A DNA stretch of 64,000 bases from Acanthococcus lagerstroemiae (GCA_031841125.1 CM063113.1:59885211-59949210), one strand, 5' to 3'. Positions 10,687 to 22,304 are shown, numbered from the stretch's first letter. Notes: generated by a model not told the origin, from the sequence alone. Numbers and translations are program-made.

Positions 10687-12059
10687 TATTCAATTGGTAT
10701 CATATAAGCTACCGAAATCTATGTTTACGCGTTCCGAATAACACATCTCAAGGTTAAGAAAAAATTTCATTCAAAAATTTTCAAAACTGAACGTATTTTT
10801 TCATGAGAAAAGGAGGGATCATTGCGCTAATTGTTATAATATTACGAAGTTTCAAAGGCCAGACTTTCCAAAACGCGGAAAAATAATCCACTCGGTATAC
10901 GAATTCAAATTCAACAGCTCGAAAACTGTTAGGACCCATAAGCGGAGGGGTGGGAAGGGTTACTTATCAAAATGTTAAACTTCAATCCGAGTTGGAAAAT
11001 TCAATATGTGGTACCTCTGTTTTCAGTTTCACGATATTTTTGACATTGATATAACAGCCTGATCCCCTAGGAGCCCTAATTCTAAAGTTAGTTTCACAAT
11101 GACATCGAGATTGAATCGAGAGACCTTATCGTACAGTCGATGCCCTTTTATTATTTTCGTAGGTAGTTATTCATGCAAGCTAAAAGACATTCCGAATTAC
11201 GATTGTTTTCCTTTTTGAAGACGTCAAAAAACAGAGGAATACAACTTTACACTTCTGGTATCCCCGGAAAAGGATAGGAAGACGATAATTCTTGAAGCTA
11301 AAGCATTGTGAAGGTAGTGAATGGAATGCAAGTGAAAATTAAATTTATTGACTTCACGAAGGGTATTTACTTCGTTTCAGAGCAAAGAGGACTGTAAATT
11401 ATTGTTTTTAGAAATCAGCTTCCTATCTCTCATTACTGCGGAACTTCTTTTTTCGGTAACCTTGCATAAATTGAACGAAGCAAGTGACTGTATGTACTAA
11501 ACCTACAAAAGATACGATCACGCGTGAGCACTAGGCTGCCTTTCAATTACAGTAATTCCATATTGTATCGCTCTCAACTGCGAGCCTTTCAGGTCCAAAA
11601 GCTCGAAAATGCATGCTGCAGTTCCAAATAACGCTAGGAAAGGCCTTAATATCCTGCCGTCGAACGCAATCAGCCGCATATTTGGATAAACGAACGAGCT
11701 ACGAGTAGTAATTGCATCCAGGTCCAGATCGTTGGATAGGTACGATTTTCGCAAATTTTCAATCGTCCTCCTCCATGTCGTCGCTGTATTACTTCTAACT
11801 CGATCGAAAAGGTGGACTGCGATTCATTTTTTCGCCTGAAATATCTGAAGGGCTTGTCGGCAGACACAAAATGATCTCACCCCAAAGTAGGGACAAATGG
11901 ACAAGCGTTAGCGGAATTGTTAACCTCTCGTTGATACGCCGTTATACAGGAATAGAAAAGAAAAACCGCATAGTCTCGCTCGAAACAGAACTCTTTTAGC
12001 GAAGAAAAAATCGCAAAATGGCAGATGCACGAGTGAAAGACAAAATGACTTCGGGCAAG
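10687..12059. other. No gene recognised
   Basis: AT-rich sequence with no supported exon, repeat or RNA gene. Short opposing open frames at 11518-11867 have no recognisable motif. Confidence 0.5.
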
Positions 12060-12585
12060 ATCATGACAGCGGTAGCTCATTACATTCCGAGATTCGGACG
12101 ACCCACGTTTCCAGTATACTTGACACCTGCTCTTCTTCATGATGGCCGAGACAAGGGCCGACACTACTTCTACTCTTCAGCATTTCCGGAACCAAGGTGT
12201 TCGGCGCGAGACGGCTAATCACGCCGCCACTATCGCTCGCGTTGCCGCCGGGATCGATCGGTGTTGCTGTCCCACGCCTCTCCTGCTCCGAGGCCTCACA
12301 CTCGAACAGGATGTGCCAAGGGTTGTCTTCCGGCCCTCGATCACAACACGCGCGCACAGAGCTCGGCACTATCGTCATCCGATGTAAGTACGTGCCGAAG
12401 TACCCGGAGCGGCTCAGTACTTGGGTCAGATGGAAGTTCAGTTCTCCATGGGACCTGCCTGGCCATACATCGAGGTCGCATATTAGCATTCGGGCCCACT
12501 CGCCTTTAGTAGACTGGGCGAGTGTGTCCTTCCACTTACGAAGCGTAGATTTCTGGTTGTCCCACTTGACCCAATTCGTCAATAC
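12060..12585 (-). pseudogene. R1-clade retrotransposon C-terminal fragment
   Basis: Minus-strand reading gives the post-RT end of an R1-like polyprotein. It has a tryptophan-rich lead-in (KGEWARMLI, DVWPGRSHGELNFHLTQVL), YFGTYLHR, then a CC...WHILFEC zinc-knuckle-like motif, and TLVPEMLKS close to the end, with a frameshift there into SAIMKKSRC. The architecture is the same as in 1-1071, but the sequence is clearly a different subfamily (SRSGYFGTYLHR against SGYGVFNKYLHR). No RT core is found upstream of 12585, so this is a fragment of the last ~170 codons. Confidence 0.75.
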
Positions 12586-12612
12586 TTCACTCAGTAATAA
12601 CTTTTTCGAGTG

Positions 12613-12729
12613 TTTTTATACCAATGAAACAATAAACTTGTCTCGGTGGCACCGGCCGACTCATTTGGTACAATCCCAGAGCGGGGCCAATCCGCGCCCG
12701 ACAGCGAGTTCGCCGAGCCCAGTTGCAAG
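12613..12729 (+). promoter_or_regulatory. Candidate promoter and GC-rich first exon with consensus donor
   Basis: TTTTTATA at 12613-12620 could be a TATA box. It is followed 25-50 nt later by a GC-rich stretch (about 12640-12729) that stands out from AT-rich surroundings and ends in GCAAG|GTAAGT, a consensus 5' splice site at 12729/12730. No acceptor precedes it and the open frame is not recognisable, so a noncoding or short-coding first exon is the reading I prefer. This is a pattern-based suggestion only. Confidence 0.25.
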
Positions 12730-14390
12730 GTAAGTGGAAAACTCTACCTGTCACTTTTTCCATCTGGCGAAGCCTATTTTTCCAACTTTTTATGACATTT
12801 TTGGTTGGGGATCATGGTAAGCTGCATCACCTCTGCAATACCACAAACGTAAAATTCGAAGCCACCTCGTTGCCACTCATATTCGCGGTTACCTCTCGAA
12901 GGGTTTCGTGGCGGTCTCTATTTTTATAAACGTAAAATGTACATTGGAACGACCCGGATCGCTGCTGATTCCTCGGAGACGAGGCCGTCACGAACGACAT
13001 CGCCATCCGCGTGCCATTCCTTATTCCCGACAGAGCAGTCAAAATTATTTATTACCACTGCCTGAACCGTGCGCAATAATCAGGCTGGACCGCTGCAGAG
13101 CCCGCGTGAACGGTGAGTTCGTATTAACCGATCGAGGACAGATACGTTTAGATGTGTACGAATAAAAGACACATATACGAACTTTCGATGTCGTCGACGA
13201 AGGCGTCATAAAAAATAATAATAATACACCGACAGTGACGACCCCGTTTGTAAATGGAAAAAACCGTTATTGGCATCCGAGCGAACCTGTACCCCGTGCA
13301 CCCTCTGCACTTTACACCGTACTTCATTTGGAGTGCAACCGTGCACTTTCCTCTCGCTTGTTCGCTCATTTCGCCCGCAAAGGCGAGAAAATGAGTTCGC
13401 CCGATTAACTACACGGACCGCCGACTTGTCCGCGAAATACGGATTTTACGACGTAATGATCCGGCGCTCTACACGGAGGAAGCGCGGCTCTATTTCACCC
13501 CGTAGTTGTTGTTAATAGCGGCCGTTAAAAAAATTGCACTTTCGCCGTATACGTATTACGTACTGAAGAAAGGGACCGTAAAACAGACCAAGAATGCCTG
13601 CACGTTTGAGTGCGGCTTCGAAGTTCGAAGCGAACTCATTTGTGCGAGGAAGCAAACGGTATAGCCGTGTGTGCCCTCAAGCAGGATGACATGAAAGGCG
13701 AGCGCTGTCTCATTTGGTGACCAGTCACACCGCACCCTAAGCAGAGTCCTTTTCTGGACCGTAATTCGGAACAGCTTTTTCCACTTCACTGACACGATGC
13801 ATCCGCGTCCGAACACTACGCTGATTCGCCAATATCATTTGGTCGCCAGGGCTTTAACCAGAAAACTGTCCAACTATCATTAAAATCCGACGACAGGGTA
13901 TGCTAGAGTACGAGGAAACAGATATCGGTCAACATACTCCATTATTTGATTTTCACAGCGTTCTTACGCTCTTCTCATAATAGCGTCCATTTTGTTTCGT
14001 TACAAATAATTTGCTCGATACTATAGAAAAACTCACGAATAGACTGGCCGTGCTGACAACATGAGTTTTCCTACTAATACGGTAAGAAGGGGTATTTGCA
14101 ATCGCGTAAATACGTCGGGAATGCGCGGATATCCTTCCAAGACATTGGAAAAAGTAAAAATTTAAAGTTTATCAACTAGCATGGGTTTTTTTCTTCATTT
14201 CTGTTGGAAACTTTCAGTAGCTGGTTTTTAAAAACAGCTATTGGTCTAGTCACCGGTGCCGGGAGTGGGGATCGGAGTAAGCCTTTGCTTTGATGGTTGA
14301 GATTGGCCGGTAGCTTTTTGTTCAGATTTCCCTCGGTGGAACGGCGATAGATGCAGGCGGGCTAAAAAGGATGCGGTCCAGACCGGGAAA
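12730..14390. other. No gene recognised; CpG-rich stretch 12900-13830
   Basis: 12900-13830 has many CpG dinucleotides (for example around 13000-13110, 13330-13510 and 13560-13700) compared with the window average. That would fit constrained noncoding or regulatory sequence downstream of the candidate first exon. No reading frame here carries a motif I recognise. Confidence 0.35.
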
Positions 14391-15138
14391 GTCGAGTTGG
14401 TTCCCAAATAATCTAATTGGTTTCCCAGCACCGCACCCCTCCTGGTCGAATTGGTTCCCGTGACCCAAATAGGTCGTGGTCGAATTGGTTCCCGCACTAC
14501 ACCGCATTTTCCACGGTCCGTAGGTATGGTTAAAAATGCGATGTAGATACATCATATAAGAAGTAAAGTACTACGTCATCGCGGGTAGAAATTTAAAACG
14601 AACGCGTGTTATAAATTATTGTAAACGAGTGTAATTCTTCCAATATGGAAATCGTCGATTTGTTGCTGTAAACATTTTTCTTTTTCGTTTACCCTAGGGG
14701 CCGAATTACTTCCTCATTTAATGCAGGTTTCACTTTGGATTGTCTTCAGTGTGTCGGCTAAATGAAATATGTTGGGGTGAGGTGCATTAAACATTTTATT
14801 TAATCTGCTGTGGAGTCCCTCGCAAACGTTAGTAGTGCGTTGTTGACTTGGCGTGAACTCAGCCCACATCGAAGGAGGGAAATCACTATCAAGTGCGATA
14901 TACGTCTCCAAAATGTAAAAAAAAAATTTATCATATTTTGTGTCATCTGGTTTCATGTAGACGTCAGTACATGCTGCTGAAACGTGCTCATGATTCATCG
15001 TACAGTACCTTATAGCACAGTTCTGTGCAATGCATGCAGCACCTGGGAACCAATTCGTTTGGGAGCCAACTCGACTACAACCCCCGCGGTGACGGATTTT
15101 GCCTAGGAACCAATAGGGTACTTGGGAACCAATTCGAC
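14391..15138. mobile_element. Small MULE (Mutator-like) element with iterated terminal motifs
   Basis: The left end contains four copies of a GTCGAATTGGTTCCC-type motif (14391-14405, 14413-14426, 14445-14459, 14479-14493). The right end contains four in the opposite orientation (15045-15057, 15061-15075, about 15105-15115, 15124-15138). The outermost ~35 bp match as inverted repeats (GTCGARTTGGTTCCCAA...). A MULE-type transposase fragment lies between them on the minus strand. At 748 bp the element is an internally deleted derivative. I could not find a convincing 9-10 bp target duplication, so the exact ends could be slightly outside these motifs. Confidence 0.65.
14714..15030 (-). pseudogene. 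MULE transposase, C-terminal fragment
   Basis: The minus strand reads FFFYILETYIALDSDFPPSMW, then RTTNVCEGLHSRLNKMFNAPHPNIFHLADTLKTIQ to a stop near 14714. The RTTNxxExxHSRLNxxF...HPNI block is the conserved region after the catalytic core in insect MULE transposases. The DDE catalytic residues are absent because only about 100 codons survive. The reading frame runs straight into the right terminal repeat at its upstream end, confirming internal deletion. Confidence 0.65.
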
Positions 15139-15843
15139 GTCCACCAAAACAATAAATCAAAAGCGGGTAACAACGAGGGGTAATATTGTTATTTTCAATT
15201 CAATTCAGAAACCCTTTATTAAGGAGCTTGTAATCGTATGTACATATTACTACATATTTACTTAGTGACTTAGCAGCCCCAATGTGGGGCTCGTTCCTCT
15301 CCTGACCCAAGCCGGGCAAAGGTTTCCTATAGACGCTCCCGTTCATTCCTATTCCTCGCTATTCTTTGGAAGTTATTACTTTTTAGAAATTTATTAATAT
15401 CATCTTTCCATGTTAACATTTGCTTACCTCTTCTTCTTTTACCATCCATCGGTTGCCAAAAGGTTGTCCGGTAGGTCCATTGATTTTTTCTAAGACGGGA
15501 GATGTGTCCCGCCCACCCCCACTTTATTTTTCGATCTGACAAACTACATTGTTGCTGAGTCTTAGTTTTCTTTTGAAAACCGAGAATCTTACCGTGTACC
15601 TTCTTGCTATCCCCAGCATTGACCTCTCCATCGTGTTTTGAGTAACCCTGATTCTGTTCAAAATGTTTGCACTTAACTGCCATGTTTGACATCCGTATAC
15701 TGTTAGAACTAACAAGACACACGTATTGAAAATTTCGTGTTTTTTTGTTTTTTTTGTTTTTTTTATAACTAAAGTTTTCCTTTGACTATATCATTTAGAC
15801 TCCGGATTTTTTTATTTCCCCCACGCTTTCTTAATTCTTACGT

Positions 15844-15860
15844 TAACCTTCTTTTCTATT
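15844..15860 (+). repeat. SINE-B copy 2 target duplication, left
   Basis: TAACCTTCTTTTCTATT, matched by TAACCTCCTGTTCTATT at 15975-15991 (15 of 17 identical). Confidence 0.65.
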
Positions 15861-15974
15861 ACAGTCCCTCCAGTCACTGACGCGATACTCGAAAGGGTAG
15901 TTTCCGGGGCCGGGGGTGCGGTGTTATAGAGGCCACTTTGGCATGCGTGCTTCGCCATACGTCCCACTACACCA
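15861..15974 (-). mobile_element. SINE-B copy 2, nested inside RTE copy 2
   Basis: 114 bp, very similar to copy 1 over its whole length, in the same orientation. A 17-bp imperfect direct repeat flanks it, and the RTE remnant resumes on both sides. The insertion is therefore younger than RTE copy 2. Confidence 0.8.
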
Positions 15975-15991
15975 TAACCTCCTGTTCTATT
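15975..15991 (+). repeat. SINE-B copy 2 target duplication, right
   Basis: TAACCTCCTGTTCTATT, see 15844-15860. Confidence 0.65.
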
Positions 15992-17019
15992 GCATTTTCA
16001 AAACTTTGCAGTTGGCCGAGATATGTATGTTCTCGAACTATTTCTGTTTCTTTGTTACCCATTTCTATTGTCCCTTTCTCTGTGCTACTGGATATGATTT
16101 TTGTTTTTTGCATGTTTATCGTGAGACCTGCTCTCGCACGCTCTGTATCATTTCTGCTAGTTCCCTCTGCGATTCGGAGAAGAGAACGATATCGTCAGCA
16201 AATCTTAGGTTCGTAATCGTTTTTCCGTTGATGTTAATTCCTTTATTTTCCCATTCGAGTTTCCTAAATAATTGTTCCAGAGTACTGTTGAAAAGAATCG
16301 GGGAAAGGGGGTCCCCCTGTCTTACCCCTTTTTTATGTCGAAATAGTTACCTAATTTATCTGTTTTTATCTTTGCTTTGAGCCTGGAGTACATTTCTTTC
16401 ATTATATTGATAAATTTTTGCGGGGACCTCTGTTCCTCTAATGCTTTTAACATGTTTAGTTGTGCTGTAGGGAGTCGAACGCCTTATTATAATCAATTAG
16501 GCGCACGTAAATAAGCTTATTATATTTATTACTTTTTTCCATAATTTGCTTGACTGTATGGATATGGTCCATGGTCAAGTGGTCGAGTATTTTTGCCGAA
16601 AACCTGCCTGTTCGATTGGTTGTTGGCTAATTAGGGTTTGTTCGAGTCTGTTTTCTATTACAGAAAATTTTTGTTATTATTGGGCTATGGGTGATAGGTC
16701 GATAGTTGGCTATTTTTTGCCTATCTGCTTTCTTGAAAAGTATTATATAAGTTACTTTGAAAGCCCGAAATTGTACAATCTGCAGATTATCGTACTATGC
16801 GCCATGTGAACGGCTCTTTTTGTACCAAATCTGAAATTTCGTATTTGGTACAACAAATCTTGTGCACTTTGCAAAATGAACACCATTTTGATATCAAGTT
16901 GAAAATTTAAGCCATATTGTACAAGATTTTACGTGCGATCGCTGCGAAAACCATTACGTGTTGTTTATCTTATCAAAAGAGGAAATGAGGGATCACACCC
17001 CGTCATTCGAACAGCGAAG

Positions 17020-17690
17020 AGAGTACTGAAAGAGCGAATCGTGACGTGGGAGACATGTTTCGTGCTTGAATGGCTGACAATAAGACTACTCAATGGGGTG
17101 ACTTCGTTTGTTCAATTCCAGAAAAATAATGGCCTACACTCGGGCATTTGTCAGTCACCTTTTCAAGCTTTATTTGGCAAAAAAGCAACATTAGGTCTGC
17201 AATAGAACTGCCCTCCCTTCCGTAGTTATTACTAGCTTATGTCCTGAAGAGGACATCGAAAATGCTCTATCAGCTACACAATTGCATCCCTCGCCGTTCC
17301 AACACACAGCCTGTTACAGCCACAGGAGAAATTGCTGAGGAACGAGAAGCTCCGCAGATTGAGGAAATGCCGAAAGGTGAGGATGAAATGCGAACAGCAC
17401 CTTGTAGTCACATCAAACGGAATCAGGATGTTGCACTATAAGGATTAGAGTCACAGAACAAGCGAACGAAGGTGGCGAACGAGTCCAAATTCTCTCGCTT
17501 AGAAGAGAGCACAACCGTTACTATTCCCATATCAGAGTGCGATCGTGGTAAAGGCGACCCCAGAAATTTAGCAGGTATGTCAAACATTGCAAGAAGTTTT
17601 AGAGGGAAGGAAATTCACTGTCCTTACTATAGAATAGTACTTTCCACAGGTGTTGTTATGGAAATGAATGGCAACTTAGATTAGTATATT
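17020..17690 (+). pseudogene. KRBA2-like (retroelement-derived) integrase C-terminal remnant
   Basis: Across several frames the plus strand shows TERANRD, MADNKTTQWGDF, VQFQKNNGLHSGICQSPFQ, ALFGKKATLGL and, after a gap with stops, PISECDRGKGDPRNLAGMSN and YYRIVLSTGV. This order matches the C-terminal part of the integrase-like proteins often annotated as KRAB-A domain-containing protein 2-like in invertebrates: the end of the integrase core, then a small domain with DRGxGDPRN. At least four frame changes or stops are needed, so it is a pseudogene. No LTRs are seen around it. Assignment is from memory of the family. Confidence 0.6.
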
Positions 17691-18700
17691 TTTCCGCAGC
17701 TGTCCGTTTTATCTTCCGATTTTTTAATCCCTCCTTCTGGAAAAATCCAATCATTTCGGGGAAGCTTTCCCCAAAACATCTATAGGTCTACGAACTGATT
17801 TTTGACATTATTATAATGGCATCGAGATACCCTAAGACCAGTTTCTCAACCACGTACCTGTACATCCGACGTGAGTAAGCATTTCCTAAGTGTGGACATT
17901 CTCCATGCTTTGCCTTCGCTGCAAAAATAGCTCCTCGCCTTTGTTTCGGATGATACCGAGACGAGCTTGCCATTCCAACTAACACGATCAGTTAGAGCAA
18001 ATCATTCTTTGAGAATTCAGTATGTTAGTGATAATTGCGTTTGATAAGCGTCGACATTGGCACCAGATAATGATTCTTCGAAACGTACAGAGGGCCATTG
18101 TTTGCCTTCTTCTCGCGTACCGAGAGATCATCTTCACATCTTCAACTTCGGAAATTTCGTTCCGACTTCGCCGCCTTTTCCAAGGAAAATAAAGCGTCCT
18201 TTCGAGGGTATTTATTCGCAGTCGCTGGGCAGTGGTGTGCTTCTTGCAGCTCCTCTCGAACGCTCAATATAATGAACATTTCAACCACAATTCGATTTCG
18301 AATTCAGCTACAGTGCGTTTACTAGCGCACATCTAGTGGTGTTTTTACTCGGCGAATGACTCGCAAATATTTTATTTCATTTTGGGATCGACTTTTGCGA
18401 TGCTGCTTACGGGCAACCTTTTTCAATTTTCAAGGTAGTACGGAGAATCGAGACGTGAGTCACCCCAGAGTGAAACGATAGTAAACGAAATTTGTTCGTA
18501 AAATCAACACAACTACCGAGGAACCAATGATAAGAAATTTACAGCTGATGCAGTCATTACCGCCAAGTAGAGGATGGCATCGCCAAAGTAGAAACTCGAG
18601 GCTGGCACCGCGGCAGAAAATTTTTCGAAAATTTTACCAACCGTTGTAATCGGATCTCCATTGCAGCACGTAAAGTACAATTAAATTATTTGAAATACAG
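17691..18700. other. No gene recognised
   Basis: No supported exon or repeat. Short open frames near 17788-17985 and 18057-18325 overlap on both strands without motifs. Confidence 0.45.
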
Positions 18701-18814
18701 TGGTGTGGTGGGACGTACGGCGATGCATGCATGCCAAAGTGGTCCCTGAGACACTGCACTTCCGGCCCTGGAAACTACCCTTCCGAGTATCGCATCAGTG
18801 ACCGGAGGGACGCT
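18701..18814 (+). mobile_element. SINE-B copy 3
   Basis: Plus-strand copy, starting TGGTGTGGTGGGACGTACGG and running through GCATGCCAAAGTGGTCCC to CGCATCAGTGACCGGAGGGA. It is the most diverged of the full-length copies, with mostly C/T and G/A differences, several of which keep the predicted outer helix as G-U pairs. No target duplication could be recognised. Confidence 0.75.
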
Positions 18815-19560
18815 TTGAGGCCAGCCCGAGCCCCCATTTCGCCTTCCGCTTTCAGTGCACGCTGTCCTGCGAGAGCCACCATGGGGTCCCCTACTAACCG
18901 AGGTAAACGCTTCCAGCACTAACCTGGAATTTTCAGGTTCCCCACAACCGGACGCGCTATTTGGAATACAATTTAGCTGAGTATACTCAGCAATTTTATC
19001 TCCCGAGGACCACACAGGTCGTTGAACTTCGAATTCAGAGCGATTGTCGTAGGCCAAACATGCCATTAAAAGTGTATAGATGGACGAACCATAAAACGTA
19101 AAAAGGATGTGAAATTTTTACTTCGTTTAGTGGGTCCATGTGATGCTTCGATATAGACGTCATCGTGCTTTCTATGTAGAGAAGGAAAGCAGCACAAATT
19201 CATCCCTCTAATAATAGCCATATTGATTTAAAAAAAAGAGACGTTTTTATTGTACTTACAAAATATAAACGGCCATGTTCCGACTCCGAACTGCCCATAT
19301 TATTTCGATATAGAGAATGCCTATTTCATGTTTAGCTTTCACATCGAAATAAACTACGAGTTACTGTTTTCAGTTTTAACAGAACGGATTACGACGGAGC
19401 CGCGGGTTATTTAAAATACAAATGGCGACCAGCTAACGGCAGAGCTGTATAATCACTGAAGTATCTACTATCTAACTTACAGATTAATCGGGAGAGACGA
19501 TGTATACTGATATCTACTACAATGGGGAGAAACGATACAAACTGATGTTGACAGAAATAT
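18815..19560. other. No gene recognised
   Basis: No exon or repeat supported. 18815-18960 is relatively GC-rich, but its open frame runs through SINE-B and is not credible as coding. Confidence 0.4.
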
Positions 19561-19564
19561 TAAC

Positions 19565-19740
19565 ATATTAAGACATTTTGAAATTCGTTTCAAGACATAT
19601 CTGAACCACTTAAGACTCTTAAATACTCAGTTAGGACTAGTAAGACTAATTTCAATTTACCCCCATACTCAGCAAACACTATTTTAGATTTTTAGGACTC
19701 GAGACTATGATCAAAGCCGCGAGGCAGAGGTGGATCAAGC
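19565..19740 (+). repeat. GACTC minisatellite, short block
   Basis: Phrases such as CACTTAAGACTCTTAAATACTCAG and TTAGGACTAGTAAGACTAATTTC repeat an 11-12 nt theme of the form AAGACTCGTTCA with heavy divergence. It is the same theme as at 20700-21245 and 23280-24410. Confidence 0.45.
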
Positions 19741-20194
19741 AAACAGTCCTGGAAAGGGCAGTTCATAATATATAAGAACTGAATGTTTCAACTCCCTCTC
19801 ACAGGGATTTACTGGGATCTAAAGAGCTACCGGGAAAATTCCATTGCATTGGCCTAACTTTTCACTTTCATTATCACTCCATTGTGTCTACTTTTCCTCC
19901 TCTCTTCCTTCTATCTAATGTAGTGACCCAAAACTTCCCAATGCTCTCGCCCAAATGTAACAAAATGAACTGGGTCATCGGAAAATTTTCCGGGAACGTA
20001 CACTGCCAATCTGGCCCAACTCCAAATTTTTGGATTTTATTCAATCACTATACGGATCTTTACGTTTAGTTCTAACAACTAAGTTACACATAATAGAACT
20101 GGGGTAGTACCGTTGGTAACCTGTTGTGTCCTGGCTTCCTACTAACAGTTGTGGTCTGATCAGCGTTTCCGGTGTCTGTTGAGTTGTTATTAGT

Positions 20195-20470
20195 GTGAAA
20201 AGTGATTCACCGTTAAAGTTGGTTATAAAATATTGTATCCTGTTCCTATTTTAATGACTCCCATTTTTGTACTTTTCTGTTTCTGTATTGTCAGGAATTG
20301 GAATTTGCCTGTTAGTTCTGCATTATCATGTTGGTGGTCTCTTGAGCGTTCCCCGAACAGTGATTTTTCACCTTTGAATCTGTTATCTTTCACATTCCTT
20401 CACTCTGATTGCAAATTTTCTGCCTGTTTCCTCCAATGCAAACTGTTTTATGTTCATAGGTTCAGTTTAG
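20195..20470 (-). pseudogene. Penelope-like element fragment (GIY-YIG end)
   Basis: Minus-strand sequence GGAGGAAACAGGCAGAAAATT at about 20435 matches the plus-strand GIY-YIG region of the Penelope-like element at 53250. The match continues through AAATCACTGTTCGG and AACTAACAGGCAAATT-type blocks in the same order. The fragment contains only the second half of the endonuclease domain and adjoining sequence, with stops. It lies between two blocks of GACTC minisatellite. Confidence 0.55.
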
Positions 20471-20699
20471 ATAATTTTTATGCCCTTCAGATGATAACTG
20501 AGAGTGTAGGTACATGAGACATACTCTGCATTCTGAACGATTTGCGCTGATGCTGAATATTTGTTTTATTTTGCATGAAATTCTTCCAAAGTGTATCATC
20601 AAATTTTACAATGATGATTATTTTGGAAGAATTTGTAATGTTTATTGCAATACTATTCAATTCTTTTTTCTCGAGGGGGATGAGATCAATAGTACGTCT

Positions 20700-21245
20700 G
20701 ACTAAGACATGTCAATGATTGTTTAAGAAGTTTTTATGCTTCTCTGGACCTGTTTAAGACTCAATAAAGTTATTCCAAACTCCGTTCAGACTCTTTAGGA
20801 ATCGTATCTGAAGCTAAGACTCGTTCAAATTAGGTAAAACCATTAAGGACTCCGAAATAATCTTGTTCGACTCGACAACTTTTCAAGATCCGTCTAAGAC
20901 TATTCACGATTCGCACAGAGTTTATTAAAACTCTGCTAGATTTGACAAAGACTTCTAAAGATTCGTCCACATTTATTAAGATATATTCAGAGTTACTTAA
21001 GACACTTTCACACGCCTCTAAACATGTAAAAGACTCGCTGAAATAGTTTCAAGATTGTTCAAACTTTTCATCGTTCTTCCATTCATACGTGATCAGGACA
21101 CGTCGAGATATTTCTAGATCATTCAAGACTCTTGAAGACTGGTTAAAAGCTTCATAAAATTCTCTTCAGAAGTATTCAAAACTAAAAACGTCTCCGCAAC
21201 TGCTTAAGATTCCTTGAAACTCTTTCAGAATTCTGCAAGTTTATT
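20700..21245 (+). repeat. GACTC minisatellite block
   Basis: Dense diverged 11-12 nt units: GACTCAATAAAG, GACTCTTTAGGA, AAGACTCGTTCA, AAGACTATTCAC, AAGACTTCTAAAG, AAGACTCTTGAAGACTGG and others, in plus orientation. Confidence 0.65.
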
Positions 21246-22296
21246 TCAGATTCTGAAAGATTGCCCCCTGCTTCCCAATTTTTGAACATTTTTAGTTTCA
21301 ATTTTTCTTATTGAGGGGAGCAACTGCTTCCATAGCCCTCTTCGCGTCTCCTCTCCTGATAGGAAGAGAAATCTGCCGAATTCCAGTAACACCATATAAA
21401 TGCATTTCATCGATGTACAATAAAATAAAAACCAGACACCGTTATCCATATAGGTTGTTCTTCGACAACAGAAACAAATCACGCAAAATATTGGAAACAT
21501 AATCTACTTTACATTTATGCACAAGTAAGCTTGAAGGAGGATAGAAGGGTGCGCCCATTACATGAACGCTCAGCAAAGCGCTTACTCTTTTGCATCCTTG
21601 GCAAGAGAAATTGCGGTTCGCTTCGTGCATAATTGTTTTGCGAATCAATTCACCGTGAAACCTTTGATGTTTCCTTTTGGAGAATCGTTCGAATAACAAG
21701 ATTTTGTATTCGATAATATTCGACGTCCTTTTGGATACGCACCTTTCTATCAGCGAAAACTTTTTCATCTCGTTTCGCTTTTTCTGACTCGACGAGTGTG
21801 TGTTCATCAGAACGATGCATACACGATTTCATCCCTCGATTTTGAAAATTAGCGGAGCTTACACGATTTGAATGGAATCTGCGACTCCGAGCGCTACGAA
21901 TTGTCGAGAGAGGTCAACCTACTCGTACTTGCGACTTCAGTCAACATGTTTCGGCCTCGTGCGTAGTTGACGCGGCGCTCAATTTTCTTTTTCGGAGAAA
22001 ATTTTGATAGTGGAGGGTATGTCAAAAGGCCGATCATTGACATCTCCAAAGACTCACCGGTATGTGACACCAGTTTCGCCGTCAGAGTTAATAAGTAAAT
22101 GCGTCCATAGAAATTCAATAAATGGTGTAATTCGATTCGGCATGTCGAGAACACAATAGAACACCTCACATTACAGCGCTATCTGGAGTCAAATGGCCGC
22201 AATAAGGGATCAAACGTCCGCTCTGAAGAATAATACATAGATTCTATGACTTCCCTATGAGCTCCGTGATATCGGTGATTACAGTTCGGTGATTCT
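21246..22296. other. No gene recognised
   Basis: Short overlapping open frames on both strands (around 21311-21832 and 21894-22169) have no recognisable motif. Confidence 0.45.
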
Positions 22297-22304
22297 CTAG
22301 TGAT

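Larger units (their letters stand above)
15187..16785 (-). pseudogene. RTE-type non-LTR retrotransposon remnant (RTE copy 2)
   Basis: Read on the minus strand from about 16785. Blocks appear in RT order: ILFKKADRQKIANYRPI (about 16745-16700), RQGDPLSP (about 16320), NLRFADDI (16215-16190), then after the nested SINE-B, YGCQTWQLS and RVTQNTMERSMLGI (about 15700-15610), IKWGWAGHISRL (about 15530-15480) and the GKRRRGKQMLTWKDDI tail (about 15450-15400). The 3' end is TTCTGAATTGAATTGAA at about 15210. Frameshifts separate most blocks. The FADD catalytic motif is intact but the gene is not. It is split by SINE-B copy 2. Confidence 0.8.

Noticed and set aside
14246..14555. Minus-strand open frames with repeated GTNST/GNQLD phrases
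   Set aside because: The repeats are the translation of the MULE terminal motifs, not a protein repeat.
18686..19066. 126-codon minus-strand open frame
   Set aside because: A large part is SINE-B copy 3 read in antisense; the remainder has no motif or splice context.
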